From Petrosia ficiformis (taxonomy: Eukaryota; Porifera; Demospongiae; Haplosclerida; Petrosiidae): DNA of 64,000 nucleotides. Position 1 is the first letter of the stretch. Every line of letters starts with the position of its first letter. Where the stretch lies: contig OX345650.1 in the NCBI GenBank assembly GCA_947044365.1, positions 144,001-208,000 of the forward strand, given 5' to 3'. The translations under genes and the position numbers were made by a program. Below are positions 12,281 to 26,073 of this stretch, piece after piece. The notes beneath the pieces are model-generated. The model saw nothing but the letters and a program-made list of their open reading frames with translations. It did not search any database and was not told the DNA's origin.

Positions 12281-15200
12281 CTACATGAAGCGTAATTCAT
12301 TAATGGCAGATAGTCGATCTTCTATTTTCTTGATTTCTTCTGGATATGTCTTAACAATTAGCTCAGCTTCTTCATTCATTTTGTATAGTTGCTGTACTTC
12401 ATTATTGAGTTTTTCAGCTAATATTACTAATCCATCTAATTCAGATTGTAAATCTGAAAATAACATTTCTTTATTTGTTTTCTTTGTTAAGAACACTTGA
12501 TATTCATCAGAAATCACTGTAGCAATAAAAATGAGTACTGTACCATCACTAACACAATACACACACACACACACCTGACAATTCTGCTTCAGCTGGGGGT
12601 AATTGGTCCCAGTAGCTTTGCTCTTTGTCAGATAAAGTAGGTATTAACTCACTACCTACACCAATTAGTGAAAGATTTTCAGCTAACTTGAGAAGTTGAG
12701 AGGCTAAAGAGAATTATCAACTATTAATAGTGTATGATCAATGAAGATACTAACATTCTGTATCATCTGTATGGATGTGGTCCTGTTGTTTTGTTAGCTT
12801 TCCTGATGGGTCCAAGAGGGGGGACAGAGTATATAGATCACCACATCTTCCACATTTGAATCTACCCTTTTGTCTCATCCTGTGACATCTTATGCAATTA
12901 ATAGGAGCTCGTCTTATCACTATATTATATACAAAGAATATCTGGACACATTCTGAATAATACATAAATATATACCTTCTTTATTTAGTTGAGCAGAAGT
13001 TATACCACTAACAGCATTACCATCTTGAGATGTTCTGATTACTAAGTGATAAATTATCAATTATTATTCAATAACAATTATTTTATTACTTTTATTTCCC
13101 ATAATCCATTTTGTAGTTGTAGGTGGTAATGTAGTACCACACTTATAACATTCTGTACTGTGGTTATGATTTGGACGTGAACAACTAGGACAAGGACGTC
13201 CCTAGAAATACAAACACAATACCATGTATACAATATATACATTTGTAATATACATGTATATATATAATAATATATACAATTATAAAATCACATGTACATA
13301 CCATTATAGTACATGTACAATGTACATAGCATTATGGTACATGTACATAGCATTATGGTACATGTACATAGCATTATGGTACATGTACATACCATTATAG
13401 TACATGTACATACCATTATGGTACATGTACATACCATTATAGTACATGTACATACCATTATGGTACATGTACACACCATTATAGTACATGTACATACCAT
13501 TATAGTACATGCACATTATAGTACATGTACATAGCATTATGGTACATGTACATAGCATTATGGTACATGTACATAGCATTATAGTACATGTACATACCAT
13601 TATAGTACATGTACATTATAGTACATGTACATAGCATTATAGTACATGTACATAGCATTATAGTACATGTACATACCATTATAGTACATGTACATAGCAT
13701 TATAGTACATGTACATTATAGTACATGTACATAGCATTATGGTACATGTACATAGCATTATGGTACATGTACATAGCATTATAGTACATGTACATACCAT
13801 TATAGTACATGTACATTATAGTACATGTACATAGCATTATAGTACATGTACATAGCATTATAGTACATGTACATACGTACCTGAACAGGAGATTTACATT
13901 GCTGACATTTTTTTGCCATTTTAGAATTAATCATACCACATTCCATACATTTACGAGTTGATCCAACACTTCCACTATAAATTGTTTTGGTAACCACACC
14001 ACTGTTTGACTGTTGCCCAGGAAACATATTTTTAAGAACAGCAGCTCTAATGGGAGGAGCTGAAAATATCGCAGATGCAGTACTCTGTGAATCTGATTCA
14101 GAGCTTTCAGATTTTGTTCTTTCACGATCTTCTGAATATGTGGGGTTTGGGGGTGTGGTTGTATTATGTGTCTCTTGATAGATATGGGTGGTGGGTGTGG
14201 TTTCATACTGACTTTCTTGTAAAGCCTGTGAAGTGTATATTATAGTATAATTATGTATGTTCATATTACAATACTAACCTCTGCTTCCTCGAATCTCTTA
14301 ACAGCATCACCTATATATAACAACATGTTGATTAAGTAACATACACATGTATGTATGTACAGTGACAAAAGAAAATACATAAAGATGTAATATAGACACA
14401 CACAAACCTTCTTTTACTGATTTAATTGTGGTAACATCCAAGACACGCCCACATTTAACACAATGAGTACATCTACTATAATTCAGTGAGTTACATTCAG
14501 GACAAGGTCGTCCAACAAGATAAATACCACAAGCTTCACAACGTTTCTTAGCAAGGGGATAAACACGTCCACACGACTGGCATTCTCTTGTTGGCATAGT
14601 ACTGGGAGTAATGGTAGCTGCAAGACGATGATTCTTCTGACTGATTTTTTTAGCAAGATTTTGTAAAATTGAAGTTTTATGATGTGGATAATGAGAGCTT
14701 GTGGACTTGGACTGGGGATAAAGTAATTGGGTATTGGTTTCTTTGACATGGGAATGAGGATGATTAATATTAACTAATGCTCGAGGTACAGATACAACAA
14801 GCGAATCTTGAGAATAATTAATCGTTGTAACACCTCCAGATTCACCCAGTGGTAGGTAAGAAGCTCGCCCATCTATAGATGGCTGAGGTACTCCCGCCAT
14901 TGATAAACGAGGTACGCTACCAATTGGCTGTTGAAAAGCCATATGTGTTGGTAGTTGAGGAACAATAGTACAGAAATCTTTGAAGATATCTGACGAAGGT
15001 GGATCAGGTTTCTTGTTGATAAACAAATCATAAAATACTTTAGGAGGTTTTATTTCATAAGATTTAACAAGTCTATCCATCTCTGAGATACGTAATAATC
15101 CACAAACGGGAGATGAGGTAGGAAGAGCTTCCAGTTTAATTAAATGGAGACGAATAGAGGGCGGGGCACGTATACTTTTTATTCCAAGTTTTCTCATTCT

Positions 15201-18200
15201 CATTTTGAAGTTCATTCGAGTAACAAGATGTTTGAAGAGACAGTCATAAATTTGATACAAACCAACATAACTTATACCTCTCACACTGGTGAATATCACT
15301 ATCTTTGATTTACCCCATAAAACTTGAAACAACACACCTTCAGCTAAAGGGAGGACATTATCTCAACTATCTATGTATCTATCTATGTATCTATCTATCT
15401 ATACCTGTATTATAACCTTTTCCAGGTATTATCACATCAGGATGAGATAATACGTCTTGTCTCAGCCTCATTGGAATTCCTTCGAAATTTGGAAGTTTAC
15501 CCACACGAGGACTCGACAAAGAGGTGTGGCTAGAAGAAGTGGATTTAGTGGGTGTTTTCTTAAGAGACGGAGAATCGTGCATAGAGTCAATTGATACCTA
15601 ATTTATAAATAATTAATTATTAGTAATTGTCATTAATTAAATACATACAGAAAGATGTTTGCTACATTCTTCCATCACATTAGCTGGCACGGGTATTCCG
15701 CACTCTCTAGCAAGTATAACTACACCACTTAGAGCTATCAGCTTTGAATAACCTAAAATAAACATATGTAAATACATACATATATACATACATACAGACA
15801 GACAGACCAGACGCAGGATCAATAGAACCACGTGCCCTTAATGCATGTATCTGAAGAGATGTAGCTGGCACTGTTGATATTCCTAATCTTGTTCTTTTCT
15901 GAAGACTGACCTGACTTCTCTGGCTAAATATCTATAATGATAAGATTAACAAATACAATTACAAATTACATACATACATGTGTACATACATACATACATA
16001 CATACATACATACATACATACATACATTCATACATACATACGTACATACATACATTACATACATACATACATACTATATGTACCTTATCCACCAGCTCTG
16101 CAATGGCAACATGTGGTTCACCAGTGGGTGGACACAACAGGGTTAATCTCTTCTCATCACCCCATGGTAAATAATTATAATCTAAATCTATAACATAGTA
16201 AAGATATGTTATAATCAAACATGTAACCACATATACCTTGGTCATTGAGAGGAGGCAAACTGGAGTGCGAGTCCTTTCTTTCTTTTTTAACCATACGTAT
16301 ATCCACTCTTACTCCTGATGGTGACATCATATCTGCACTTGTAGGTGTGACAGTGTGTGGAGTCAATGATGATGAGTTAATGATTGATGATGATTCAGAA
16401 AGTGGTGCAGACATAGGAGATACATTAACAGTACCAACAGGAATCTAGATAAAAGACAATGGTTGTCATGGCAACCATATATGTACATACATGTATACAT
16501 ACATACCTTTCCATTGTTAATATCATGTAAAAACTGTGGTACTGGCACTCCCCAATGACCAAACATTCTGATAACATCACAGACTTTATAAACAATAGCT
16601 CGACAAGCCTTTGTACCAATAACTCCTTCCTCTTTCAATGCATTCATATTAGGTCTATAAATGTATGTATGTATATATCTCTATGTCGGTGTGTTTGTAT
16701 GTACATATCTGTAACTATATATACACAACATACATACATAACTATATGTGTATATATATACATGTGCATGCATAATACTATACATACGGACTATATATAT
16801 ATATATATAACATATATATATAATTATATATATATATATAACATGTAATTATGTGCAACCTTGAAGCATACTCTAGTGGTATGTTTAGTAGTGATCTCAA
16901 AGGTCCAATAACATTTTGATTAGCTTGTGGTAAGATCTGTGATAACTCAGCATTCAACAAATAAGGACAAGAATTTTGTATTATTAGTGCCAAATGTATT
17001 CCATTTGATAGTGCAAGAGGATGAATCTCAGATCCAGCTAATTATAATGATAATTAATTATATATTAAATAATATAATTATGATTGTACCTGTTGGTGAC
17101 ATCAATCCACCCTTGAGCTGTTTGGTTTGGGATTGAGTCCACACTGATGTCATTTGCTGTAATGCATCTCCAACAGTATATGCTAAACTAGCATTCAGTC
17201 TTCCAGGAGACAAAGCAGCAAAATCTGATTGATCAGTTTTTTGACTCGATTCAGTTTCTTCATTACCATTCAGAGGACCTAGTAATGGTAACGATATGTT
17301 TGGCTTCTGTGCATTGAATGTTTTCAACACTTCAGCAGGATTGTCTTGTGAAGTTATGCTTGAAAACAAACCAAGATTTTGAGGAAGATCTTTCTTATAA
17401 TAATGACATAAATGGATAAAGTCATTAACAGTGAGATAATGAGATCTAGCTGTTATAGGAAGCTGTAACTTCTTAAGTGTGGCAATATGCGGTTCAGACA
17501 AAGCTACAGTTTTAGCACCTATTTTAGGAATACGATTAGAAACAGCATTTCTTGTTAAACCAGGAACAACACGTCCATATACATTCTTCATTGGTACAAG
17601 AGTCTCTCCTGTATTACGAGTTATTACATCAATATTTGTGGATCCCCAATGATAGTTATATAAACACAATGTATCTGAAGAATCTATTTATGTATAATAG
17701 AAAAATATATACACATATCTGTACATACATAAGAATATGTACATATGTACATATTACATACATACATACGTATGTACGTATGTACATACATACATAGTTA
17801 CATACATACATACATACATAAAACAGTGCTGGGCAGTATAACGGTATATAGTCATATCACAACTTATACCACAGTACGATTTTTGCTGACCGAAATATCA
17901 AAAAATTCGAATTTCGAGAGAATCCCAAAATGGTCACAGTTCCTACAAACAACATTTTAGATCAAAAACACTGCAGAATCATAACAAGAACATCATTATG
18001 CAACTCTAGGAACAGTTTCAGCAAAATGTTTTTTCCAGTCCATAAATAAGTACCAAGGCTATAGTTCATGAGTTTCGAGAGAACGCTAAAATGCTCGCAG
18101 TTCCTACAAACAACATTTTAGATCAAAAACACTGCAGAATCATAACAAGAACATCATTACGCAACTCTAGGAACAGTTTCAGAAAAATGTTTTTTCCAGT

Positions 18201-20430
18201 CCATAAATAAGTACCAAGGCTATAGTTCATGAGTTTCGAGAGAACGCTAAAATGCTCGCAGTTCCTACAAACAACATTTTAGATCAAAAACACTGCAGAA
18301 TCATAACAAGAACATCATTATTTAACTCTAGGAACAGTTTCAGAAAAATATTTTTTCCAGTCCATAAGTAAGTACTAAGGCTATATAGTTCATGGTTCGA
18401 TTAGAGTTTCAAGAAAACACTAAAATGCTCGCAGTTCCTATAAACAACATTTTAGATCAAAAACACTGCAGAATCATAACAAGAACATCATTATGTAACT
18501 CTAGGAACAGTTTCAGAAAAATGTTTTTTCCAGTCCATAAATAAGTACCAAGGCTATAGTTCATGGTTCAATTAGAGTTTCGAGAGAACGCTAAAATGCT
18601 CACAGTTCCTACAAACAACATTTTAGATCAAAAACACTGCAGAAACATAACAAGAACATCATTATTTAACTCTAGGAACAGTTTCAGAAAAATGTTTTTT
18701 CCAGTCCATAAGTAAGTACCAAGGCTATATAGTTCATGTTCGATTAGAGTTTCAAGAGAACACTAAAATGCTCGCAGTTCCTACAAACAACATTTTAGAT
18801 CAAAAACACTGCAGAATCATAACAAGAACATCATTATTTAACTCTAGGAACAGTTTCAGAAAAATATTTTTTCCAGTCCATAAGTAAGTACTAAGGCTAT
18901 AGTTCATGGTTCGATTAGAGTTTCAAGAAAACACTAAAATGCTCGCAGTTCCTATAAACAACATTTTAGATCAAAAACACTGCAGAATCATAACAAGAAC
19001 ATCATTATGTAACTCTAGGAACAGTTTCAGAAAAATGTTTTTTCCAGTCCATAAATAAGTACCAAGGCTATAGTTCATGGTTCAATTAGAGTTTCGAGAG
19101 AACGCTAAAATGCTCACAGTTCCTACAAACAACATTTTAGATCAAAAACACTGCAGAAACATAACAAGAACATCATTATTTAACTCTAGGAACAGTTTCA
19201 GAAAAATGTTTTTTCCAGTCCATAAGTAAGTACCAAGGCTATATAGTTCATGTTCGATTAGAGTTTCAAGAGAACACTAAAATGCTCGCAGTTCCTACAA
19301 ACAACATTTTAGATCAAAAACACTGCAGAATCATAACAAGAACATCATTATGTAACTCTAGGAACAGTTTCAGAAAAATGTTTTTTCCAGTCCATAAATA
19401 AGTATCAAGGCTATAGTTCATGAGTTTCGAGAGAACGCTAAAATGCTCGCAGTTCCTACAAACAACATTTTAGATCAAAAACACTGCAGAAACATAACAA
19501 AAACATCATTATGTAACTCTAGGAACAAAAAAATCACTTTGGTATTTCAGGCACTGTTTGATGCCTATAAAATGTTTGTGGGTGTGGCCAATTGTGAAAC
19601 ACGTGGTTAGTCAGTATTTAGTTATATCACAATACTTTTTTTTATATCATTACCAGTATCATAATTATTGTCAATACAGCCCAGCTCTGATACATATAGA
19701 CATATGTACATACATACATATATACATACATACATAGTATGTATGTATGTATATATGTATGTATGTACATATATACATACATACAATGATACAAACATAC
19801 ATACATACATATATACATATAAACATATATACATACATACATATATACATACATACATACATATATACGTATACATACATACATACATATACATAACATA
19901 TATATATATATATATATACATACATACATATACATACATATATATATATATATATATACATACATACACTGTATATACACATATCTCTTTATAACCTGGT
20001 GATTGAGAGACATCCATTTTTCCCACAAATGTCAGTCCTTTAAACTCATTATCTCCACTGTTAGACTCATTAAATGAAGAAAAAGACTTTCTAGGTGTCT
20101 CAGATAATCTACTACTACCTGGAGTACTAGGTGTCGCTAAAATATAAAATACACTATGAATATGTATGGTTGTTATATGTACATATATATACATGTACAT
20201 ATGTATATAATTATATACTAGTATATTAGTACATGTATATACCATATACGTATGTATACATGTATATTAGGACATCCTGAGGCTCTCAGATACTTACAAG
20301 GTTCTTTCTTAGATCCCATAAATTCATTATCGGACTCTTCTGTATCAATTATCAAATGACCTGGACTAAAATCTTCATCACTTGAATGATCACCTTCTTC
20401 AAAATATTCAATCTTGAATATGTTTGCCAT
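12281..20430 (-). CDS. Large nuclear-type protein with duplicated SKI/SNO/DAC-like module and five zinc ribbons
   Basis: I do not recognise a named orthologue. The start at 20430 gives MANIFKIEYFEEGDHSSDED, acidic and Ser-rich. Module 1 (about 17100-17670) has LYNYHWGSTNIDVITRNTG and LTRNAVSNRIPKIGAKTV; helical segment 1 (16520-17040) has IVYKVCDVIRMFGHWGVPVP. Helical segment 2 (15650-15930) has LIALSGVVILARECGIPVPA; module 2 (about 15000-15340) has GLYQIYDCLFKHLVTRMNF, then MRKLGIKSI and CGLLRISEMDRLV. Module 2 resembles the Dachshund box (compare QxFDxFLKHLV). Zinc ribbons follow: CQSCGRVYPLAKKRCEACG, CPECNSLNYSRCTHCVKCG (14430-14590), CMECGMINSKMAKKCQQC (about 13900-13970), CPSCSRPNHNHSTECYKCG (13130-13200), CIRCHRMRQKGRFKCGRCG (12820-12900). 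A C-terminal coiled coil ends INELRFM with stop at 12281. A transcription-cofactor role is inference. Introns carry large repeat arrays. Confidence 0.7.
13290..13885. repeat. 21-bp minisatellite with palindromic gtacatgtac core, intronic
   Basis: About 28 tandem units of the type catagcattatggtacatgt plus a (21 bp), with variants catacc and cattatag and some 15-16-bp short units. It lies inside an intron of the zinc-ribbon gene, ending almost at the 5' splice site near 13880. Each unit contains the perfect 10-bp palindrome gtacatgtac. The repeat is open in several frames on both strands only because 21 is a multiple of 3. Confidence 0.92.
15966..16075. repeat. (cata)n tetranucleotide microsatellite
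   Basis: Long run of cata units with a few gta interruptions, inside an intron of the zinc-ribbon gene. All reading frames across it are repeat by-products. Confidence 0.95.
16660..16850. repeat. Low-complexity (ta)n / (tatg)n intron
   Basis: Intron of the zinc-ribbon gene made mostly of ta and tatg repeats. Nothing else visible. Confidence 0.85.
17905..19526. repeat. Satellite array, ten 161-173-bp monomers with a three-monomer higher-order repeat
   Basis: The marker aacaacattttagatcaaaa recurs at 17948, 18109, 18270, 18443, 18614, 18786, 18957, 19128, 19300 and 19461. Spacings are 161, 161, 173, 171, 172, 171, 171, 172 and 161 bp. The longer monomers carry an extra gttcgattaga-type segment. 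Diagnostic variants (cctataaacaac, gaaacataac, atatttttt) return every third copy, giving a period of about 514 bp from copy 3 onward. The array fills most of a 2.3-kb intron (about 17670-19995), far larger than the usual 50-150 bp. Flanks begin cagtgctgggcagtata (17823) and end near 19625 with tatatcacaatac. No coding capacity. Confidence 0.93.
19690..19975. repeat. (cata)/(tata) microsatellite
   Basis: Long cata/tata tract in the same large intron of the zinc-ribbon gene, close to the exon that encodes KGLTFVGKMDVSQSPGYK. Confidence 0.93.
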
Positions 20431-21231
20431 ATCACACCAGTAGATTCAGTCACTCTGTATGTACATATATGTATAATAACTAGAATGTTTTGTACATACG
20501 TACATATGTATACATACAAGTACGTTCCTACATAGAGTACTGCATACAGACCTAATGATATATACAATGAAAAATATACATCTCATTCACGAAATCAAGT
20601 GTCAAAAAGTAGGCATTATTTAGAATAGTGTGATTACAACTATAATAATTCCATTCAAGTATATTATCATTTATTTGTAGTTAATGGCATTTAAAAGAAT
20701 AAAACATATGAAATGAACCATTTAAAATTACAAATAGATCAAAATTAATAATGAATGATTAAGTGTCGGCCATCTTAAAACTCACCCTCTCTCCTTATTA
20801 CACAAAGCTGATTAACTAGAGGTTACCTCCTGTTCAAAAGATATGAAAATGTTGGACTAGGTCTTAAATAATACTACTAGTCCTTTAAACCTCTTAGAAT
20901 CAAGTGTACCAGCACCTCACTAACTTTATCTCCCTACAATACACATGTCTATCACAAAAGGTGACACCACCTTATGTCATACATATCAATATGGTGGACA
21001 CACTCATACATATACATTCGACACTATTTCATATCACTTGTTTATTACTGGTTAGTTATATGTCGTATGTAATAGAATTATTTCATTAGATGACTCTATT
21101 ATAAAAGAAACTAGCGAAAACACTTTATAAAGGAATATAATAAGACGCCATACCGATAGTATGTACATGATGCAAAGTGCATACATTAATTTAAATTTTT
21201 GGCATGGTAATCATAACAAAATTTAGTATAC
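20431..21231. promoter_or_regulatory. 801-bp divergent intergenic region (zinc-ribbon gene / PNKP)
   Basis: It lies between two opposite start codons. No protein block or RNA gene is visible. An acceptor-like tttag sits a few bases before the PNKP ATG, so a 5' UTR exon of PNKP probably lies in here. The 20460-20580 part is (tatg)-rich. Confidence 0.5.
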
Positions 21232-22943
21232 ATGGCTGGTGAATTTGTAACTGAAGATTACTGTGAGTTGATTGCTCGTGATGGGAACCATCAAACAGTA
21301 AAGTTGAGAGACAAAGAAACCTTATTGCTGGGAAGAGGAGATTTAACAGGGATCGATGATGAACTATGTTCAGATCATCAGGCAAGTTGAAAAAATGGAA
21401 TTATCTTCATTATTTATATAACATGTTGTGTCTGTAGATAGAGGTGTTTGCTGATGTATCCAGTAGAGAAGTGACAGTAAAGCATTTAGGTGTACATCCA
21501 AGTGTTGCTGGAGGTGTAACATTGCATTCTGGGGAACAGATAGTCCTTGGCGAAAGTGCAGTGATTGAATTATTACCAGGTCAATATAAATATTGTATAT
21601 TCATTGGTAAACGTCTCGTGAATCACAGTCTATTTGATGAGAAAGAAGTTAAAGGGAATTATCTAAATATACAAACAAGCTCATTAAAAATGGAAGATAT
21701 TAAATATCCACGTTCATTAAAAAGCTTCTTTACTTCTTCGTTTAAATGTAAGTGGAGAGGATCAGATTCCCTCTTGATGATGTCATATGGTAATCCCACC
21801 CCATCATCATTAGTAGCATCCTTTGATCTTGATGGTACATTGATTGAGACTAAGTCTGGCCGTCTTCCATTTAGAAGTACACCTGATGATTGGAGATTCT
21901 GGCATCACTGTGTTCCAAGTAAGCTTCATGCAGTTCATAGTGCTGGATATCGAATCGTTATATTCACTAATCAAGGAGGCATGCCATATGGAAATCCAAC
22001 CCAAATTGATTTTCAAATCAAGATTCAGGCTGTTATGGAGAGTTTAGGTAAAATTCCTGTCCTGTTATTAGCTGCTATTAGCGACAACCAGTATCGAAAA
22101 CCTGGTATAGGAATGTGGACACACTTCATTCAACATGAAAACGATGGAGTGACTGTTGATATGAATCAGTGCTTTTATATTGGAGATGCAGCTGGTCGAA
22201 ATGTGGGATGGAAAAAAGGTTGTGTACCTGTATATATGTATATGTATATATTATTTTTTTAATTTATTTATTTAGGTTATAAAAAGGATTTCTCATGCAC
22301 TGACAGAAAGTTTTCTGCTAACATATCCTTGTCATTTCACACACCTGAAGAATATTTCCTTGGTGAACCACCATGTGATAATTTCTCATGGGGAGTTTTC
22401 AATCCACACTCATTAGATTATACCATAAAAGGTCCTATATTAGAACCCAAAGGATCTCAGTTACTTTCACCTGTTCAGGAGTTGATTGTGTTTGTCGGGT
22501 GTCCTGCCTCTGGTAAAACAACATTTTACAAGCGATATATGCCATCATATTCACATGTCAGTAGAGATGTTTTTGGTACATGGCAAAAATGTGTCAGTGA
22601 ATGTGAGAGAATGTTACAAGCTGGCCGCAGTGTTGTAGTTGACAATACAAGTCCTGATATTGAATCAAGAAGTCGTTACACTCAAATAGCTATTAAAATG
22701 AGAGTACAAATTCGCTGTTTTGTTTTTACCACTCCTGTATCTCATGCTATTCATAATAATAGATTTAGGGAATTAACATCAGATTCTCACAAAAATATAT
22801 CAAGATTAGCTTATGATATTTACCAATCAAAATATGTTGAACCAACATGTGAGGAAGGGTTTACCGAGATTGTTATGGTTACTATGACGATGGAATTCCC
22901 AAATGAACATTTAAAGTGTCTTTATAAGCAATTTTATGAGTAA
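21232..22943 (+). CDS. PNKP: Bifunctional polynucleotide phosphatase/kinase
   Basis: DNA-end-processing enzyme of single- and double-strand break repair; it removes 3' phosphates and phosphorylates 5' hydroxyls. Three coding exons: 21232-21381, 21438-22218 and 22276-22943. These sum to 532 aa against about 521 in human. The N-terminal FHA domain (residues about 1-110: LLGRGDLTGIDDELCSDHQ, then VTVKHLGVHPS) docks XRCC1/XRCC4. The HAD phosphatase has the DxDGT motif FDLDGTLIETKSGRLPF, plus VIFTNQGG and FYIGDAAGR. The kinase domain has the Walker A loop VGCPASGKTTFYKR and VVVDNTSPD. All catalytic motifs are intact. The first intron is a GC-AG intron, listed separately. An acceptor-like AG lies a few bases before the ATG. 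Confidence 0.96.
21382..21437 (+). other. PNKP: Non-canonical GC-AG intron in PNKP
   Basis: The donor is cag|gcaagt and the acceptor tctgtag|ata. Removing these 56 bp gives the uninterrupted FHA sequence CSDHQIEVFADVSS, which matches the human block CSRHQVELVAD. No GT donor nearby keeps this frame. Confidence 0.88.
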
Positions 22944-23257
22944 ATGTCACATGATATTAAGCAATTAATTTTAATATCGTCTTAAATCAAATCACATAAT
23001 CTAGTGTTTATCAAAATAATCAACAGTGACTCATTAAAACTGATTATATCTTGATTACAAGTACTTATGTCTATTTAAGGTATCATTTCAATAATGTTCG
23101 TTCACTAATCATAGGGGAATTTCCCTTCATAATTTATTCTCGTGTAATAAAATCTGAAATAGAACAAAACATTATACCAAATGAAAAATTAATTATTAAT
23201 GACAAAATTAAAAGCAAGTAATTAAAAATTAATTAATTCACTCAAGAAACCATTTTA
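22944..23257. other. Convergent 3' intergenic gap (314 bp)
   Basis: Between the stop codons of PNKP (+) and the MK2-type kinase (-). AT-rich with a TAATAAAA near 23147 that could serve as a poly(A) signal. Nothing else seen. Confidence 0.6.
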
Positions 23258-24967
<1,710 letters not shown>

Positions 24968-24972
24968 ATCTA

Positions 24973-25006
<34 letters not shown>

Positions 25007-25282
25007 ATCTATATATTGCATGGTCATTAAGCTAGTATTATTGCTGATCATGTGACCAATGGCCAATCAGAGTGCAGATAATGTATATAACACTTATAAT
25101 ATAATTGATTTAGTATATTAATGATCCTTACATGTGTTTCAAATGATGAGATACAATGAGGATACACAACTGCCCCAACTTCAACCTGAACAGTTCCAAA
25201 TTCCAGCAAAATTGCAAATGGGTGTGTCACACTGTGATTAGCTAGTTATTAATAGTTATTATTAATAATATTCATTAGTGTC
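24968..25282. promoter_or_regulatory. 315-bp divergent region between MK2-type kinase and diflavin reductase
   Basis: Contains a (ta)n tract at about 24972-24998 that doubles as the polypyrimidine-poor region before the kinase start. A minus-strand segment at 25134-25230 is open and ends in a GTAAGG donor, so it may be a 5' UTR exon of the kinase. Confidence 0.5.
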
Positions 25283-26019
25283 ATGGTGGTACCACAATCA
25301 CACAATCAGGTTATATTTATAAAACATGCAACGATTTTTGTGCTGAAGAAGATGTTGTATATTATATTATTAGTATTATCTACATTAATAATTGGGTATA
25401 TGTTATTAGTGTTATGTTGGAGTAAAAGTGATGATAATAGGAATACGTCAATAGAAAGTTTCATTGATGAAGGTGGGAATATTATGTATAATTATATATA
25501 TAATTATATATACTGTCCTAGTAGATATTGATGATGTACCGGTAGATTTGTGCAGTGCCACTACTACTAATAAGTATGCTAGTAAATATAGTGTGCCTGG
25601 TAAACAAGTATTAATATTATATGGAACAGAATATGGTTTTGGTGAAGAAATATCACGAAAACTATTTGATGTACTATCAGATAATAGTAGCGATATTCAA
25701 CCTCGTGTACTCAATGCAAAAAATTATGAACTAATAGATTTTGAACAAGAAGAAGTGTTACTATGTATTTTCTCAACAACTGGAGATGGTATGTGATATT
25801 AATAATATTATTAGCACACAATTATATATTCTAATTAGGTGTTCCACCAACTGATACTCGTCATTTTATTAATTTCATCTCTTCCTACTCGTCTTCACAT
25901 CTTTATTATAGTGTACTTGCTTTGGGAGATTCTAATTACCCACATTTCTGTAAAACTGGAAAATTACTAGATAGCATGTATGTCTATCTGTCTGTATGTA
26001 TGTATGTGAGCATGCATGT

Positions 26020-26073
<54 letters not shown>

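Noticed and set aside
13290..13885. Regular short repeats resembling a CRISPR array
   Set aside because: Units are contiguous with no unique spacers, the DNA is eukaryotic with introns, and no cas genes are present. It is a minisatellite.
17823..19625. Whole satellite region as a transposon with terminal inverted repeats
   Set aside because: The flanks (cagtgctgggcagtata and tatatcacaatac) show similarity in direct, not inverted, orientation, and no transposase is present.
19622..20028. Open frames of Met-Tyr-Val-Cys or His-Thr-Tyr-Ile type across cata/tatg tracts (also at 15946-16245, 29823-30271, 33310-33626)
   Set aside because: They follow the tetranucleotide repeat in every frame and both strands, and lie in introns. 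No conserved sequence.
25048..25230. Minus-strand exon-like frame starting MTHPFAILLEFGTVQVEVGA as the true MK2 N-terminus
   Set aside because: It ends in a good GTAAGG donor, but joining it to the next exon (acceptor before ATATGTCACATCC) gives a stop within a few codons. More likely 5' UTR.
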